From Streptomyces sp. PTY087I2 (lineage in GTDB: Bacteria; Actinomycetota; Actinomycetes; Streptomycetales; Streptomycetaceae), in NCBI RefSeq assembly GCF_001687325.1, contig NZ_LZRD01000003.1, forward strand, positions 62,001 through 126,000: a stretch of DNA of 64,000 bases, written 5' to 3'. This document shows positions 43,012-51,568 of the stretch, in pieces. The notes beneath the pieces were generated by a model. It was given only the letters and a program-made list of their open reading frames with translations, searched no databases and was not told the origin of the DNA. The translations under genes were made by a program, and so were the position numbers. Positions within the stretch are counted from its first letter, which is position 1. Each line of letters begins with the position of its first letter.

Positions 43012-43044
43012 CCTGTCGGGTGACGCTCGATGTCACCCGACAGG
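43012..43044 (+). terminator. 13-bp perfect hairpin after the nitroreductase gene
   Basis: CCTGTCGGGTGAC (43012-43024) and its exact inverted copy (43032-43044) close a 7-base loop, 44 bases past the nitroreductase stop. Confidence 0.65.
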
Positions 43045-43110
43045 CGCAGCGGCTCGGCCAACTCCCGGGAATTTGCAGGATGTTGCCAGCGGGGACAGCG
43101 GTGCGCCCCT

Positions 43111-43139
43111 TTGTCATGCTCCACTCAGATCGATAGCCT
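43111..43139 (+). promoter_or_regulatory. Amidase promoter
   Basis: TTGTCA (43111-43116) and TAGCCT (43134-43139) are 17 bases apart. CGATAGCCT recurs before the DUF2637 gene (62272-62280), and TTGTCATGC recurs before the nuclease gene (36414-36422). Confidence 0.5.
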
Positions 43140-43159
43140 GGCCGGGTTCGGCATCCCTC

Positions 43160-43187
43160 TGGCCCACCCGGGCCCGAGGGCTTTTTT
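43160..43187 (+). promoter_or_regulatory. GC hairpin and T6 run in the amidase leader
   Basis: Between promoter and ATG, GGCCCACCCGGGCCCGAGGG can fold in more than one way and is followed by C and six T (43182-43187). T runs are rare in this genome, so this could act as a terminator or attenuator. The stems are short, so confidence is low. Confidence 0.35.
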
Positions 43188-43213
43188 CTTCCTCCCACAG
43201 AGCAGGAGCCCTG

Positions 43214-44767
43214 ATGCGCCTACGCACCGCCGCCCGAACCCGGGCCCGCGCCTGTGCCGTGGCGGCCCTCACCGCCGCGGCCCTTCTCGCCACCGGGCAG
43301 CCGGCGAACGCCGCGCCCCGGGCGGACACGCCCGATCCGATGAACCGTGCCTTCGCCGAGGCGTCGCAAGAGTACGGCGTACCGCGCGATCTGCTGGCCG
43401 CCGTGGGCTACGGCGAGTCCCGGCTGAACGGACACGCGGGCAAGCCGAGCCAGGCGAACGGCTACGGCGTGATGCACCTGGCGAGCAACCCCGCCAACCG
43501 TTCGCTGGAGAAGGCCGCCGAGCTGACCGGCGAGAGCGCGGCCCGGCTGCGCCGGGACACGACGGCCAACATCCTCGGCGGCGCGGCCGTACTGCGCGAC
43601 CACGCCGACGCGCTGGGCCTGGACGCCGCCGAGCGCCGGGACGTGAACGCCTGGTATCCGGCGGTGGCCCGCTACAGCGCCGCCGACGGCCCGGCCGCCG
43701 CGCTCTACGCGGACGCGGTCTTCGCCTTCCTCGCCGACGGCGTGTCCGCGACGGTGGCCGGCGGCGAGGAGGTCCTCGTACCCTCGCGGCCGGTCGACCC
43801 GGACAAGGACGAGGTGTCGGCGTCGGACGTCTACGCGCAGAGCGAGGACTACCCCTCGGCACGCTGGGTGCCGGCCCACGCCGAGAACTTCGCCGTAAAC
43901 CGCACGGCGACCGTCGACAAGGTGGTCGTCCATGTCACCCAGGGCTCGTACGCGGGTTCCATCAGCTGGTTCCAGAACCCGGCGTCCCAGGTCAGCGCCC
44001 ACTATGTGATCCGGTCGTCGGACGGCGAGGTCACCCAGACGGTCCGGGACCAGGACACGGCGTGGCACGCGCGCAGCGCCAACGCCTCGTCCGTCGGGAT
44101 CGAACACGAGGGGTGGGTCGACGAACCGGCCTGGTTCACCGACGCGATGTACCGCTCGTCGGCCGCGCTGACGTCCCACCTCAGCGCGAAGTTCAACATC
44201 CCGAAGGACCGGGCGCACATCGTCGGCCACAGCGAGGTGCCCGGCAACGACCACACCGACCCCGGCCCCCACTGGGACTGGAACTACTACATGGAGCTGA
44301 TCGGCGGTGACCCGGGCAACGGCGGCGACGGTCTGACGTTCCCCCTCTACACCCTCCAGCAGTCCGGCTCGTCGGGCCCGCAGGTGACCGCCGTCCAGAC
44401 GCTGCTGACCGAGCAGGAGTACAACCCGGGCGCGGTGGACGGCCAGTTCGGCCCCGCCACGAAGAGCGCGGTGGAGGCGTTCCAGCGGGACCGCTCCCTC
44501 GACGCGGACGGAAAGGTCGGCCCGAAGACCTGGACGGCCCTGCTGTCGGCGGGCACGACCCCGCTGCTGAAGCAGGGCAGTTCGGGCGACGCGGTGAAGC
44601 GCCTCCAGCGCGCCCTGACGGCGGCACTGGGCAAGACGGTGGGCGTGGACGGCAGCTTCGGCCCGACCACGGACACGGCGGTCCGCAGCTACCAGACCAC
44701 CCGCAAGCTGGGCGTGGACGGCGAGGTCGGCCCGGCCACGTGGGAGGCATTGCAGAACGGCAAGTGA
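43214..44767 (+). CDS. Secreted N-acetylmuramoyl-L-alanine amidase with two peptidoglycan-binding domains
   Basis: A 517-residue exported cell-wall hydrolase. Signal peptide about 1-35 (ending QPANAAPRA). Residues about 45-165 resemble a lysozyme or transglycosylase-like helical domain (GVPRDLLAAVGYGESRLNGH). An amidase_2 domain (about 215-360) has VVHVTQGSYAGSISWF, the zinc-ligand segment SVGIEHEGW and the later HIVGHSEVPGNDHTDPG. Two peptidoglycan-binding type 1 repeats end the protein (VDGQFGPATKSAVEAFQ and VDGSFGPTTDTAVRSYQ). AGGAG precedes the ATG. It probably remodels the organism's own wall or lyses others. Confidence 0.9.
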   Translation: MRLRTAARTRARACAVAALTAAALLATGQPANAAPRADTPDPMNRAFAEASQEYGVPRDLLAAVGYGESRLNGHAGKPSQANGYGVMHLASNPANRSLEKAAELTGESAARLRRDTTANILGGAAVLRDHADALGLDAAERRDVNAWYPAVARYSAADGPAAALYADAVFAFLADGVSATVAGGEEVLVPSRPVDPDKDEVSASDVYAQSEDYPSARWVPAHAENFAVNRTATVDKVVVHVTQGSYAGSISWFQNPASQVSAHYVIRSSDGEVTQTVRDQDTAWHARSANASSVGIEHEGWVDEPAWFTDAMYRSSAALTSHLSAKFNIPKDRAHIVGHSEVPGNDHTDPGPHWDWNYYMELIGGDPGNGGDGLTFPLYTLQQSGSSGPQVTAVQTLLTEQEYNPGAVDGQFGPATKSAVEAFQRDRSLDADGKVGPKTWTALLSAGTTPLLKQGSSGDAVKRLQRALTAALGKTVGVDGSFGPTTDTAVRSYQTTRKLGVDGEVGPATWEALQNGK

Positions 44768-44771
44768 ACAG

Positions 44772-44817
44772 GGGCCCGGGCGGGCCTCTCCGAACACGGA
44801 GGGGCCAGCCCGGGCCC
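44772..44817 (+). terminator. 21-bp imperfect hairpin after the amidase gene
   Basis: Arms 44772-44792 and 44797-44817, rich in GGGCCCGGGC, pair with about three mismatches around an AACA loop, four bases past the amidase stop. It can serve the convergent gene at 44862 as well. Confidence 0.7.
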
Positions 44818-44861
44818 GTACGCGGGCAAGGGGCCGCGAGGGCCCCGACCGGCTCACCGAC

Positions 44862-45533
44862 TCACGCGCCGACCGGATACCCGATCTCCTTGATGTCCTC
44901 CGCCAGTTCGGCGGGGACCCGCTCCGGATTGAGCGCGGCGACGATCTCGTCCGTCAGCGGGCGCAGCGCGTAGACATGGCGTACGGCTTCGAGGTCGACG
45001 GTCGCCTCGAAGTGGTCCTCGGCCCACTCGCGGTACGACTCGGGGGTCCCCGTCACCAGGAGCTGGAAGAGCCAGTCGGCCCCGTCGGAGTCCTCCCCTT
45101 CCTCCGGGAACTCCACGTCCCCCGCCCGCCAGCGCTCGTCGCCGCTCTCACGCCAGAGGCAGGCGGTGACGACGGGCAGCCCGAACTCGTCGCAGAACGA
45201 CGGCTCGTCGACGTAACGGCGGAACACCTCGGGCACCTCGTCGAGCACCCCGGGCCACGGCGCGTCGTCCACGTACGGGCTCATCGGCGACTCGTGGTCG
45301 AAGCCCCGGGCGTACGCGCCGGCGGCGGAGAAGACGACGGAGTACTCCCCGCCCGCCCCGTCCCGCATCGAGGCCATCGCCTCGGTCGGCGACCACTGCG
45401 CGTCGAAGCCGTGCCAGCGGTGGTCCCACTCCGGACACAGGATCGCGTCGAGCATCGCCAGGGAACGGCAGAGATCGGTGAGGGCGGATATGCCCGGCAG
45501 CCCGCGGGCCACATCGTGAACGCTCATGGGCAT
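44862..45533 (-). CDS. Acidic hypothetical protein
   Basis: A 223-residue, strongly acidic protein rich in Trp and Asp: WDHRWHGFDAQWSPTEAMAS, DDAPWPGVLDEVPEVFRRYV, EFPEEGEDSDGADWLFQLLV. It has no signal or membrane segment, so it is cytoplasmic. I recognise no family by eye; the layout recalls SUKH/SMI1-like or other immunity-type acidic proteins, but I cannot support that. ATG at 45533 or 45527 are both possible. It diverges from a DUF3626 gene with only 67 bases between the start codons. Confidence 0.65.
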   Translation of the reverse strand: MPMSVHDVARGLPGISALTDLCRSLAMLDAILCPEWDHRWHGFDAQWSPTEAMASMRDGAGGEYSVVFSAAGAYARGFDHESPMSPYVDDAPWPGVLDEVPEVFRRYVDEPSFCDEFGLPVVTACLWRESGDERWRAGDVEFPEEGEDSDGADWLFQLLVTGTPESYREWAEDHFEATVDLEAVRHVYALRPLTDEIVAALNPERVPAELAEDIKEIGYPVGA

Positions 45534-45600
45534 ATCCAACCGCACCGGCCGGGCCGGGTATTCAAGTGCTCCCCCGAACCCGTCCGGGCACACTGTCACG

Positions 45601-46461
45601 ATGAACGCCGATCTCCCGGTCCCCTCTCCCCGCCGACGGGCGCTGGAGCACGTCTCCTCGCTGTCCTCGGGCGCTCCCCTGGCCCCCGGGCCGCGCGTCA
45701 CCCTGAACTTCCACCCCGACCGGGCGGTGGCGGGGATGCCGATCCTCGAACGGCTGGGCGGGGACGGTCTGTACGTCTCCCAGTTCGTGACCGGCACCAG
45801 CAACGGGGGGCTCACCGCGCACCCGGGCGGCGACCGGTGGCGCTGGGAGAGCCGGATCTTCGGCGGCGCGTACGACCGGGCGGAGCCCGTCGAGCGGCCC
45901 GTCTACGGGGCGCTGGACCTGGGTCGTACGCCGTTCGGCGGCGCGCCCCGGTTCGGTTCCGCGCATTTCAGGCTGGTGCCGGAGGTCCTCGGCGCGGCCA
46001 CGTTCTGCTACCCCGACAGCGCCGCGGAACCCGTGCACTTCGGGGTCGCGGCCCGGATGTCGGGGCTCGTCGAGCTGGCGGCCGCGGATGACCGTGACGC
46101 CCTGGACGACTACGTCGAGGCGCAGATCCACGCCCCGGTCCGGCTGGACCGCGACGTGGAGGCGCTGGTGCTCGACCCGGCCCACCGGGGGACGGCGGTG
46201 GAGGCCGCGGCCCGCCTGCTGCCCTGCCCCGTCGAGTGGCATCCCGGGTTCCGGCTCTCCGTGACGGAGCTGCGGCGGCATCCCGGCTACCGGGGGCCCG
46301 AGTTCGTCGCCCTCGGCTCCGCCCTGGCGGTCGACGGGTGGCTCGACGCCCGGATCATCGGTGACGCGGTGCGGGCCGGCCGGTACGACGCGCAGGACCT
46401 GAAGCGGGTCTGGCATCTGCTGGCCCGGTTCGGACGGGTGCCCGCGGTCCTGCCGGCCTGA
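45601..46461 (+). CDS. DUF3626 domain protein
   Basis: A 286-residue protein of the uncharacterised DUF3626 family. Typical parts are VTLNFHPDRAVAGMPILERL, GDGLYVSQFVTGTSNGGLTA, and RPVYGALDLGRTPFGGAPRF then GSAHFRLVPEVLGAATFCY. The family has ADP-ribosyltransferase-like patterns in my memory, not checked. It diverges from an acidic protein at 44862-45533, and a pair of this kind could be a toxin-immunity unit, but no direct evidence is seen. It ends at a strong bidirectional hairpin. Confidence 0.75.
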   Translation: MNADLPVPSPRRRALEHVSSLSSGAPLAPGPRVTLNFHPDRAVAGMPILERLGGDGLYVSQFVTGTSNGGLTAHPGGDRWRWESRIFGGAYDRAEPVERPVYGALDLGRTPFGGAPRFGSAHFRLVPEVLGAATFCYPDSAAEPVHFGVAARMSGLVELAAADDRDALDDYVEAQIHAPVRLDRDVEALVLDPAHRGTAVEAAARLLPCPVEWHPGFRLSVTELRRHPGYRGPEFVALGSALAVDGWLDARIIGDAVRAGRYDAQDLKRVWHLLARFGRVPAVLPA

Positions 46462-46470
46462 GCCCGACAC

Positions 46471-46512
46471 ACCTGGTCCCGCACTCCCTCCCCAGGGGGT
46501 GCGGGACCAGGT
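46471..46512. terminator. 14-bp bidirectional terminator
   Basis: ACCTGGTCCCGCAC (46471-46484) and its inverted copy (46499-46512) close a 14-base loop that can pair further (TCCC with GGGG). It lies between the convergent DUF3626 and S8 protease genes. Confidence 0.75.
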
Positions 46513-46519
46513 CAGCGCG

Positions 46520-49500
46520 TCACTTCAGGCCGAAGGCGCGGATGATCTCCTGGTCGACGACCAGGCCGCCCGGGCCCTCCGCGTGGGTCTTGAGCGAGAC
46601 CGAGGTCGCGCCCTTCGACGGGGTGCGGAGCTTCGTCGTCCACTCGCCGGTCTTCTTCTTGCTCAGCCTCACCTCGGTCCAGCTCTTGCCGTCGTCGTAG
46701 CTGACCGACAGCGTGGCCTTGTTCGCCTTCACCGCGTCCGGCAGCCATTCCTGGGTGCCGGAGGCGATGCCGATCTCCGTCGTGCGGCCCGCCCGGACGT
46801 CGCCCGCCAGGTCGGTGTCGACGGCGTAGTCCAGCTGGAGCAGCGGGATGTCGGCCTGGTAGGGGACGGACTCGTCCAGGGCGCCGGAGACGAAGCCCCA
46901 CTCGGAGTGCGTACGGGTCGATGTCTTCCAGGTCTTCGCGTCGCGTTCGGATTCGATGACCAGGCGGTAGGGGCGCTTCTCGGCGGAGAGGTCGCCGATG
47001 TAGCCCGCTCGGCCCGCGCCCTTCTTCAGCTCCGTGTCGCCCTGGTAGAAGGCGTACGAGGTGGTGTCGTACTCGTTCTCCGGCATCGAGCCGGAGTGGC
47101 CGGCGCCCGCGTCCGTCCAGGGGGTGATGTTGAACTGGAGGTCGTTGTTCACCGTGCGGAACGGGCCCCAGTAGCCGGTGCCCAGGCGGGGGCGGGTCAC
47201 CGGGGCGAACCACTCGGCGCGGTAGTCCTTGCCGGCCCGGTAGTCCAGTTCGGCGCTGCGCATCTCGTGGGCCCGGTCGGACTGGTCGGCGTTGAGGACC
47301 GAGTGGTTCTCGTACCAGAAGGAGTCGCCCGGCAGCGGGTTGACCCATTCGGTGCGGACGTCCGGGAACTGCTCGTACTCCTCGAAGCCGAGGCCGGGAC
47401 CGTAGTCCGGGATGTCGTAGCGGTAGCCGCCGCCGAGCGTCTTCCTGTGGCCGTAGAAGGTGTTCTCCACCTTCGCCAGCTGCCTGGCCGACGGGGCGAA
47501 CGCCAGTGAGCGGTCCGGGATCGTGCCGTCGTGGCGGTCCACCAGGTCGTACAGGTAGTCCGCGAACTTCTTCTGGTTGGTCTGGATCTTCTTGCCGCGC
47601 TTCGCCGCGCTGATCAGGCTCTCGCCTGCGGATTTCTGGACCGAGGCGACCGGGATCGTCGTCTGCTCGCCCCACGGCGTGTAGCTCTCCATCGCCACGC
47701 CGCGCTCGTCGTTGACGACGAACAGGGCCTTGGCCCCGGCGGCCAGCGCGGCCGCGAGGCGTTCGGCGGGGGTGACACCGGCGCTGCGGGTGATCACGAC
47801 GGCCTTACCGCGGGCGTTCAGGCGCTGGTAGTCGGCCGGTGCGCCCTTGCCCGCGTACACCGCCGTCAGCTTCTGCCTGCTGTTCTCGGCCACCGCCGCG
47901 CCGCCCTGGACGTGGACCGGTACGTCACGGCCGTCGGCCTCGACGTCGATCAGCTCCTCGCCCTGCCGCCAGCGGGTCAGGAAGCTGAAGTCGCCCTCCT
48001 TCACCTTCTTCGTGGGGCTCGCCCACAACTGGTCGTAGGTGAGCGGTATTTGGTACGCGTCACGCTGGACGGTGCCGTTCGGTGCGGTGCGCGCCATGTC
48101 GTAGCGGAGCTGGCGGGTCTCGGTCTCCTTCGGGGTGCGCACGCTGACCTTGCGGGCCTTGGACGCGTCGAGGGTGACCGTGGTCGAACCGGTGAGGATC
48201 GTCTCGGGGGCCGCGAGGAACGCGACCGCCTTGGAGTCCGGGCGGTCGCCGTCGACGTCCACGGAGGCCCAGGCGGTGTAGTTGCCCGGCGGCAGGCGCA
48301 GCGTGGTCTCGCCGCCGCTGATCTGGACGAGGCCGAGCTGCGGGTCGCCCAGTTCACCGAGGACGACCAGGCCGTCCATCGGCCTGCCCGAGCGGTCGCG
48401 GAGCTTCAGTGTCAGATCGTGCAGCTCCTTCTCCTTGGTGAGCGCGAAGCCGGTGTGCGCGACCGCCGTGCCCGCCGCGTCGGTGGCGACGACCTGGCCG
48501 GAGAAGGTGGTGTCGACGGCGACCTTCGCCGGGTCCAGGGAGAGGACCGCCTCGGCGGTGCCACCCGCCGGGACAGTCAGCTGGTCGGTGGAGAGCGTGT
48601 AGGCCGCCTCGTCCGTGTCGGTGGCCAGGTTCAGCGTCACGTCCGCGTCACCCGTGTTGCGGTAGGTGATCGTGCGCTCGGCGACCTCGTCGGACGGGCT
48701 GTGCGGCCAGGTGTAGGAGGCGACCTCGACCGAGCCGGTGGCCTCGATCGTGGTGTCGATCGCCGCCTTCACATCGAGCCGGCCGGTGCCCTGCTCGTAC
48801 GGGGTGTACGCGTCGAGCTTCTTGGACGAGGTCATCAGCGCGTCCTTGATGCGCTGCCCCGTCCAGTCGGGGTGACGCTGCTTCAGAATCGCTGCCGCGC
48901 CCGCGACATGGGGCGTCGCCATCGACGTACCGGACATCGACCGGTACATGCCCTCGGTGCCGGGGACGGACTGCGAGGCCGCGGCGACGATGTCGACGCC
49001 GGGGGCCGACAGGTCGGGCTTCAGTCCGTGCGAGCGGACCAGCGGGCCCATGGAGGAGAAGTCGGCGCGGCCGTCCCCCTTGTCGACGGCGGCGACGGTG
49101 AGCGCCTGCTGCGCCGAGCCGGGCGAGCCGATCGTGCCCGCCCCGTACGCGTTGCCCGCCGCGATCACGAAGAGCGGACCGCCGTCCGCCGAGAGGGAGT
49201 TCACCGCCTGCGACATCGGGTCGGTGCCGTCGTCGGGCACCGGGGAGCCGAGGCTCATGGAGACGATGTCGGCCCCTTCGGCCTTCGCCCACTCCATGGC
49301 CTCGATGATCCCGGAGTCCGCGCCGGAGCCCTCGTCGCTGAGGACCTTGCCGACGAGCAGGTCGGCCGCCGGGGCGACGCCCTTGTTCGCGCCGTCGGAC
49401 GCCGCGCCGGATCCGGCGATGGTGGAGGCGACGTGCGTGCCGTGGCCGTGCTTGTCGTCGACCTCCTCGCCGGGAATGAAGCTGCGGGAGCCGACGAGGC

Positions 49501-50284
49501 GGTCCTTGACGTCCGGGTGGCCGGCGTCGATGCCGGTGTCCAGGACGGCGACCTTGGTGCCCTTGCCGTCGAAGCCCGCGGCCCACGCCTCGGGGGCCCT
49601 CACCTGCGGCACAGACTCGGCGAGCAGTGCCTCGGAACGGCCGTCCAGCCAGAGCTTCGCGATCCCCCCGTCGAGCGAACGGGCGCTCGGCGTACGGGTG
49701 ATGGCGTCCCAGAACGTGCGCGCCCCGTCCTTGTCGGCGCTGAGCGCCGCCCCGTGGATGGAGGCGAGAGTCCGGACCTTCTTCGCGCCGCGCGGGGCCA
49801 CGGGCAGAGTCTTCGCGCGGGCGGGCGGATAGGTGGCGATGACCGGAATGGCGCCGGTGCCCTCGTCGTCGTACCCCATCCGGACCAGGGCCGAGACGTT
49901 GAACAGCCGCCGGTCCAGGGTGCCCGCCGCGATCAGCGTGGTGGCCTCGTCGGGCAACACGTACACGTCCTCGCCCGCCTGCTGGATACGGACGCCGCCG
50001 CTCGCGCCGTCGGGGCGGTCCACGGTGACGGTGTCCCGGTCGCCGGGGCCGTCCACGTACCGCACGACATCGCCCGTGACCAGGGTGACGGTATGGCTCT
50101 CGGTGCGCGGGGCGGGGCGCTGGGCGTCGGCGCCCGGTACCGGGGCCGCGCCTGCGGTGCCCGCACCGGCGAAGGGGACCAGCATGCCGCCCAGGAGGGC
50201 CGCCGAGGTCGCCAGGAGCAGGGCTCTGCGTCCCGGGCGAGCGGATCTCGCCCGGCCGGGAACGGAGGAGGGGGAAGAAGTCAT
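46520..50284 (-). CDS. Large secreted S8 (subtilisin-family) serine protease
   Basis: A 1254-residue exported protease. The signal (about 1-47; ARPGRRALLLATSAALLGG) is followed by a propeptide (about 60-215). The catalytic domain has D249 (VAVLDTGIDAGHPDVK), H281 (GHGTHVASTIAG), oxyanion N378 (VIAAGNAYG) and S454 (GTSMATPHVAGAA). After about 500 come beta-sandwich domains, including one with GKAVVITRSAGVTPAERLAA that resembles a protease-associated domain. The type is common in Streptomyces. No clear ribosome site precedes the ATG. It probably degrades external proteins. Confidence 0.93.
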   Translation of the reverse strand: MTSSPSSVPGRARSARPGRRALLLATSAALLGGMLVPFAGAGTAGAAPVPGADAQRPAPRTESHTVTLVTGDVVRYVDGPGDRDTVTVDRPDGASGGVRIQQAGEDVYVLPDEATTLIAAGTLDRRLFNVSALVRMGYDDEGTGAIPVIATYPPARAKTLPVAPRGAKKVRTLASIHGAALSADKDGARTFWDAITRTPSARSLDGGIAKLWLDGRSEALLAESVPQVRAPEAWAAGFDGKGTKVAVLDTGIDAGHPDVKDRLVGSRSFIPGEEVDDKHGHGTHVASTIAGSGAASDGANKGVAPAADLLVGKVLSDEGSGADSGIIEAMEWAKAEGADIVSMSLGSPVPDDGTDPMSQAVNSLSADGGPLFVIAAGNAYGAGTIGSPGSAQQALTVAAVDKGDGRADFSSMGPLVRSHGLKPDLSAPGVDIVAAASQSVPGTEGMYRSMSGTSMATPHVAGAAAILKQRHPDWTGQRIKDALMTSSKKLDAYTPYEQGTGRLDVKAAIDTTIEATGSVEVASYTWPHSPSDEVAERTITYRNTGDADVTLNLATDTDEAAYTLSTDQLTVPAGGTAEAVLSLDPAKVAVDTTFSGQVVATDAAGTAVAHTGFALTKEKELHDLTLKLRDRSGRPMDGLVVLGELGDPQLGLVQISGGETTLRLPPGNYTAWASVDVDGDRPDSKAVAFLAAPETILTGSTTVTLDASKARKVSVRTPKETETRQLRYDMARTAPNGTVQRDAYQIPLTYDQLWASPTKKVKEGDFSFLTRWRQGEELIDVEADGRDVPVHVQGGAAVAENSRQKLTAVYAGKGAPADYQRLNARGKAVVITRSAGVTPAERLAAALAAGAKALFVVNDERGVAMESYTPWGEQTTIPVASVQKSAGESLISAAKRGKKIQTNQKKFADYLYDLVDRHDGTIPDRSLAFAPSARQLAKVENTFYGHRKTLGGGYRYDIPDYGPGLGFEEYEQFPDVRTEWVNPLPGDSFWYENHSVLNADQSDRAHEMRSAELDYRAGKDYRAEWFAPVTRPRLGTGYWGPFRTVNNDLQFNITPWTDAGAGHSGSMPENEYDTTSYAFYQGDTELKKGAGRAGYIGDLSAEKRPYRLVIESERDAKTWKTSTRTHSEWGFVSGALDESVPYQADIPLLQLDYAVDTDLAGDVRAGRTTEIGIASGTQEWLPDAVKANKATLSVSYDDGKSWTEVRLSKKKTGEWTTKLRTPSKGATSVSLKTHAEGPGGLVVDQEIIRAFGLK

Positions 50285-50389
50285 GCAGCTGATCTACCGG
50301 TTGATCCGGGGTGACCGCTGCGTTCCGGGCGGGCGGGAAACCGCCGTGGCGGTAACCCGCCCGGGACGGACGGGGTGGTGACGGGCGTT

Positions 50390-51532
50390 TCAGGCCACCG
50401 AGGCGAGCGGCTGTCCGCTGCTGTCGTGGTGGATGGGGGTGTGGGCCCCGGTGAGCGGTACGCCGCTGCCGCCGCGCCGGACCGCGACGATCTCGGCGGC
50501 GATGGACAGGGCCGTCTCCTCCGGCGTACGGGCGCCGAGGTCGAGGCCGATCGGCGAGTGCAGCCGGGCGAGTTCGCGCTCGGACACCCCGACCTCGCGG
50601 AGGCGGTCGTTGCGCTCCAGGTGGGTGCGGCGCGAGCCCATCGCGCCGACGTAGGCCACCGGGAGCCGGAGGGCCGCCTCCAGGAGCGGTACGTCGAACT
50701 TGGCGTCGTGGGTGAGGACGCAGAGCACGGTACGGGCGTCGGTCTCGGTCCCGGCGAGGTAGCGGTGGGGCCACTCGACGACGATCTCGTCGGCCTCGGG
50801 GAAGCGGGCGGCGGTGGCGAAGACCGGGCGGGCGTCGCAGACGGTGACCCGGTAGCCGAGGAACTTCCCGGCCCGGACGAGGGCCGCCGCGAAGTCGATG
50901 GCACCGAAGACGATCATGCGGGGCGGCGGCACGCTGGACTCGACCAGCAGCTCGATGGGCCGGCCGCAGCGGGAGCCCTCCGCGCCGATGGCGAGCGGTC
51001 CGGTGCGGCCCGCGTCCAGCAGGGCCCGGGTCTCGGCGGCGGCGGTCCGGTCGAGCGCCGGGTGGCCGCCGAGCCCGCCCTCGTAACTCCCGTCGGGGCG
51101 GACCAGGAGCGGCAGGCCGAGCATGTCCTCGGGCCCGTCCGTGACCCGGGCCAGGGCGGCCGCCGTCCCCTCCGCGGCGGCCGCGAGCGCGGCGGCGAAC
51201 ACCGGCCGGGCGGGGTCGTCCGCCCGGACCGGGGTCACCAGGATGTCGATGATGCCGCCGCAGGTCAGGCCGACCGCGAAGGCGTCCTCGTCGCTGTAGC
51301 CGAAGCGCTCACGGACGGGCCGGCCGTCCTCCATGGCCTGTTGGCACAGTTCGTACACGGCCCCCTCCACGCAGCCGCCGGAGACCGACCCGACGGCCGT
51401 GCCGTCGCGGTCGACGGCGAGGGCCGCGCCGGGCTGCCGGGGCGCGCTGCCGCCGACCGCCACCACGGTGGCGACGGCGAACTCGCGTCCCTGCGAGACC
51501 CACCGGTGCAGCTCTTCGGCGATGTCCAGCAT
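50390..51532 (-). CDS. xdhC: XdhC-family molybdenum cofactor chaperone
   Basis: A 380-residue XdhC/CoxI-type protein that inserts sulfurated molybdenum cofactor into xanthine dehydrogenase. It begins MLDIAEELHRWVSQGREFAV, then shows GSAPRQPGAALAVDRDGTAV and SVSGGCVEGAVYELC (N-terminal XdhC_CoxI domain). The C-terminal Rossmann-like part reads RMIVFGAIDFAAALVRAGKF and AYVGAMGSRRTHLERNDRL. It is the last gene downstream of the xanthine dehydrogenase genes and lies 36 bases after the purine permease gene, so a shared transcript is likely. Confidence 0.9.
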   Translation of the reverse strand: MLDIAEELHRWVSQGREFAVATVVAVGGSAPRQPGAALAVDRDGTAVGSVSGGCVEGAVYELCQQAMEDGRPVRERFGYSDEDAFAVGLTCGGIIDILVTPVRADDPARPVFAAALAAAAEGTAAALARVTDGPEDMLGLPLLVRPDGSYEGGLGGHPALDRTAAAETRALLDAGRTGPLAIGAEGSRCGRPIELLVESSVPPPRMIVFGAIDFAAALVRAGKFLGYRVTVCDARPVFATAARFPEADEIVVEWPHRYLAGTETDARTVLCVLTHDAKFDVPLLEAALRLPVAYVGAMGSRRTHLERNDRLREVGVSERELARLHSPIGLDLGARTPEETALSIAAEIVAVRRGGSGVPLTGAHTPIHHDSSGQPLASVA

Positions 51533-51568
51533 GGCGTTCTCTCCTTAAGCGGGAAGGGGACCCGGGCG

